Shown here in pieces: positions 14,769 to 20,029 of a stretch of DNA of 20,029 nt (position 1 is its first letter; each line of letters opens with the position of its first letter). A model generated the notes under the pieces. The model searched no databases, was not told the DNA's origin, and saw only the letters and a program-made list of their open reading frames with translations. The position numbers were made by a program, and so were the translations under genes. The DNA is from CAIMFV01 sp040757715 (lineage in GTDB: Bacteria > Pseudomonadota > Alphaproteobacteria > Caulobacterales > Caulobacteraceae): NCBI GenBank assembly GCA_040757715.1, contig JBFLWS010000040.1, positions 1 through 20,029 of the forward strand, read 5' to 3'.

Positions 14769-14802
14769 TTTTCAAAATTGGGCTTCGGCTCGGTTCTGAA
14801 AA
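14769..14802 (+). other. UUCG-capped hairpin before rRNA promoter P1
   Basis: TTTTCA-A-AATTGGGC, loop TTCG, GCTCGGTT-C-TGAAAA: 14 pairs (three G-U) and one A-C mismatch. The G-U pairs fold only on the + strand RNA, so it acts as RNA read from an upstream promoter. No U-run follows, so a simple intrinsic terminator is unlikely. Confidence 0.6.
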
Positions 14803-14819
14803 TAAAATCATCGAGCCGG

Positions 14820-14847
14820 TTGACACCAAATCTGAGGCGAGTATTTA
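14820..14847 (+). promoter_or_regulatory. rRNA promoter P1
   Basis: TTGACA (14820-14825), 16-bp spacer, TATTTA (14842-14847), then GC-rich CCCGCCTCC. The consensus -35 and GC-rich discriminator are typical of growth-rate and ppGpp-responsive rRNA promoters. Confidence 0.75.
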
Positions 14848-14905
14848 CCCGCCTCCGCCGAGCGGGGCGCAAAACCAGCGGATCGGTTTTCTTCGGAAAT
14901 ACTGG

Positions 14906-14933
14906 TTGACATTGAGACCGGGTAAAGTATTCA
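14906..14933 (+). promoter_or_regulatory. rRNA promoter P2
   Basis: TTGACA (14906-14911), 16-bp spacer, TATTCA (14928-14933), GC-rich discriminator CCCGCCTCC. Second member of the tandem array. Confidence 0.7.
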
Positions 14934-14992
14934 CCCGCCTCCGCCGAGCAGGGCGCAAAACTAGCGGACTGGAATTTCTTCGGAAATACTGG

Positions 14993-15020
14993 TTGACAAC
15001 AAAAATGAGGCGGTTATATA
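14993..15020 (+). promoter_or_regulatory. rRNA promoter P3
   Basis: TTGACA (14993-14998), 16-bp spacer, TATATA (15015-15020), GC-rich discriminator GCCGCCTCC. It has the best -10 of the four and is probably the strongest by sequence. Confidence 0.75.
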
Positions 15021-15080
15021 GCCGCCTCCGCCGAGCGGGGCGCTAAACCAGCGGATCGAAAATTCTTCGGAATTTTCTGG

Positions 15081-15109
15081 TTGACACGAAAAACGAGGCC
15101 GACTAAACA
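15081..15109 (+). promoter_or_regulatory. rRNA promoter P4
   Basis: TTGACA (15081-15086), 17-bp spacer, TAAACA (15104-15109), then CCGCGCCTC. This is the most proximal promoter, about 280 bp before mature 16S. Its spacer is one base longer and its downstream block differs from the others. Confidence 0.65.
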
Positions 15110-15394
15110 CCGCGCCTCTCGCCGCCGCCGGGCTTCATACGGCGGGCCGAACGAAGCCTTCACCGGCGCTTTCGGCAGCGGTCTTTGACATTGTTGAATG
15201 GGAAAGAGAAACGCAGGCGGCGGCGGTCTGGCGATGACCCTCGAGGTCATCTCGACGCTGACAAATGCGGTCTCTTGAAGACACCATGAATATCGTCAGG
15301 CTTCGGCCTGACCGATGTGATTGGGAACTCGTCAAGATACTATGCAAACAACGCCAATCGACCTTCGGGTCGAAGCGATGGTCAGATGTCAACT
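15110..15394 (+). other. 16S rRNA leader with processing hairpins
   Basis: Transcribed leader, not coding. It holds three clear hairpins: GATGACC/GGTCATC with a 5-nt loop (15233-15251), GTCAGGC-TTCG-GCCTGAC (15295-15312), and TCGACC-TTCG-GGTCGA (15358-15373). These probably take part in folding and RNase III-type processing of the precursor. Confidence 0.6.
15180..15190 (+). promoter_or_regulatory. boxA-like antitermination site
   Basis: GGTCTTTGACA resembles the boxA consensus TGCTCTTTAACA, the NusB/NusE entry site that lets polymerase read through rRNA genes. It lies between the last promoter and 16S, where boxA is expected, in a leader that looks conserved among alphaproteobacteria. Confidence 0.55.
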
Positions 15395-17089
<1,695 letters not shown>

Positions 17090-17166
17090 AGGCCTGTAGC
17101 TCAGGTGGTTAGAGCGTACGCCTGATAAGCGTAAGGTCGGCAGTTCGAGTCTGCCCAGGCCTACCA
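17090..17166 (+). tRNA. tRNA-Ile (anticodon GAT)
   Basis: 77 nt with encoded CCA. Acceptor AGGCCTG pairs with CAGGCCT, so the first pair is A-U rather than the usual G-C. Anticodon stem TACGC/GCGTA carries loop CTGATAA, giving GAT, and the T arm is CGGCAGTTCGAGTCTGCC-like. Standard position in the rRNA spacer. Confidence 0.97.
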
Positions 17167-17229
17167 AGCTCTCCTCCATGGCGACGGACCTCGATCCACG
17201 ACCACGCTCCTGATGGGGCTCCCAAGTTT

Positions 17230-17305
17230 GGGGCCATAGCTCAGTTGGTAGAGCGCGTGCTTTGCAAGCATGAGGTCGTCGGTTCGATCCCGTCTGGCTC
17301 CACCA
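17230..17305 (+). tRNA. tRNA-Ala (anticodon TGC)
   Basis: 76 nt with encoded CCA. Acceptor GGGGCCA pairs with TGGCTCC and contains the G3-U70 wobble pair that marks tRNA-Ala. The anticodon loop TTTGCAA gives TGC. It lies 63 bp after tRNA-Ile, the usual order. Confidence 0.97.
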
Positions 17306-17520
17306 AATCTCGCGATCGGCGAAAGAACGGATTTCACGTCAGTCTTCGGACTGCGCGTGGATTTGACATCGTAAAAGAAGGATTTGCCCGGGACCCCTAG
17401 TCCTTGCAGGGCTGATCTTGATGAAAAAACATTGTCTGGCAACAAAGCCCAGGCGTGGACGAGCAGACGTCGGTCTTCGGATGGGCGACTTCTTCCCCGC
17501 GCATGGGTTTTGCTGAGAAC
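17306..17520 (+). other. tRNA-Ala-23S spacer
   Basis: Transcribed spacer, no gene. It holds a UUCG hairpin CAGTC-TTCG-GACTG (17340-17353), a second TTCG-capped stem at about 17468-17489, and ATTTGACATC (about 17361), a weak boxA-like or -35-like string with no matching -10. Confidence 0.5.

Positions 17521-20029
<2,509 letters not shown>

Larger units (their letters stand above)
14848..15082 (+). repeat. Tandem promoter-hairpin repeat, units of 86-88 bp
   Basis: Between successive -35 boxes (14820, 14906, 14993, 15081) the sequence repeats. Each unit has a -10, a GC-rich block (CGCCTCCGCCGAGC), GGGCGC, an A-rich AACCAG-type arm, a TTCG-capped stem, then CTGG leading into TTGACA. Hairpins lie at 14873-14907, 14959-14994 and 15046-15082. 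Their stems differ in sequence but keep pairing (AACCAG/CTGGTT, AACTAG/CTGGTT; TTTC/GAAA, ATTTC/GAAAT, GAAAATTC/GAATTTTC), and the 3' arm always takes in the first two bases of the next -35 box. Confidence 0.75.

Noticed and set aside
15185..15213. TTGACA at 15185-15190 as a fifth rRNA promoter
   Set aside because: No acceptable -10 lies 16-18 bp downstream (GAAACG region), and the string is better explained as part of the boxA-like GGTCTTTGACA.

Overview
The window is GC-rich alphaproteobacterial chromosome, almost certainly Caulobacteraceae. Three lines support this. A minus-strand cluster at 10.5-13.1 kb matches the holdfast-anchor operon hfaA-hfaB-hfaD, known from stalked, holdfast-forming Caulobacterales. 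The 16S rRNA is about 1,484 nt with the short alphaproteobacterial variable regions. The 16S-23S spacer has the tRNA-Ile(GAT)/tRNA-Ala(TGC) pair. The 16S stretch near 16170 looks to me most like Phenylobacterium, but that is memory, not a search.

Layout. 1-3.3 kb: msrA and a small MmcQ/YjbR protein in tandem (+), converging on a secreted S9 peptidase (-). 3.4-4.1 kb: a small AT-richer segment with one hypothetical gene next to tRNA-Leu(TAA); a 14-bp copy of the tRNA 3' end lies at the far side, so the segment looks like a mini-insertion. 4.2-6.5 kb: a GMC flavoprotein oxidoreductase (+) converging on a PAS-domain protein (-). 6.7-10.4 kb: a secreted Gly/Ser-rich protein of unknown function (+) converging on a large secreted M16 zinc peptidase (-). 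10.5-13.1 kb: hfaD, hfaB, hfaA (- strand, transcribed A to B to D with overlapping ends). 13.3-14.5 kb: rhomboid-family intramembrane protease and a two-CBS-domain protein (+). 14.5-15.4 kb: a gene-free rRNA control region with an upstream promoter, a large inverted repeat, then four tandem TTGACA promoters at 86-88 bp period, each preceded by a UUCG-capped hairpin. 15.4 kb to the end: 16S, tRNA-Ile, tRNA-Ala and 23S (cut by the window edge).

How genes work together. HfaB is a CsgG-like outer-membrane lipoprotein expected to export or assemble HfaA and HfaD, the cell-surface proteins that hold the polysaccharide holdfast to the envelope. HfaD is built from about seven and a half copies of a repeat of about 48 residues, and HfaA ends in one copy of the same repeat, which suggests that the two co-assemble. 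The other protein genes look like unlinked housekeeping or envelope functions. The rRNA region has GC-rich discriminators after every -10, as expected for stringently controlled promoters, plus a boxA-like antitermination signal.

Most interesting: the shared HfaA/HfaD repeat, the promoter-plus-hairpin array before 16S with the structured RNA candidate upstream of it, and the tRNA-Leu-flanked mini-insertion.
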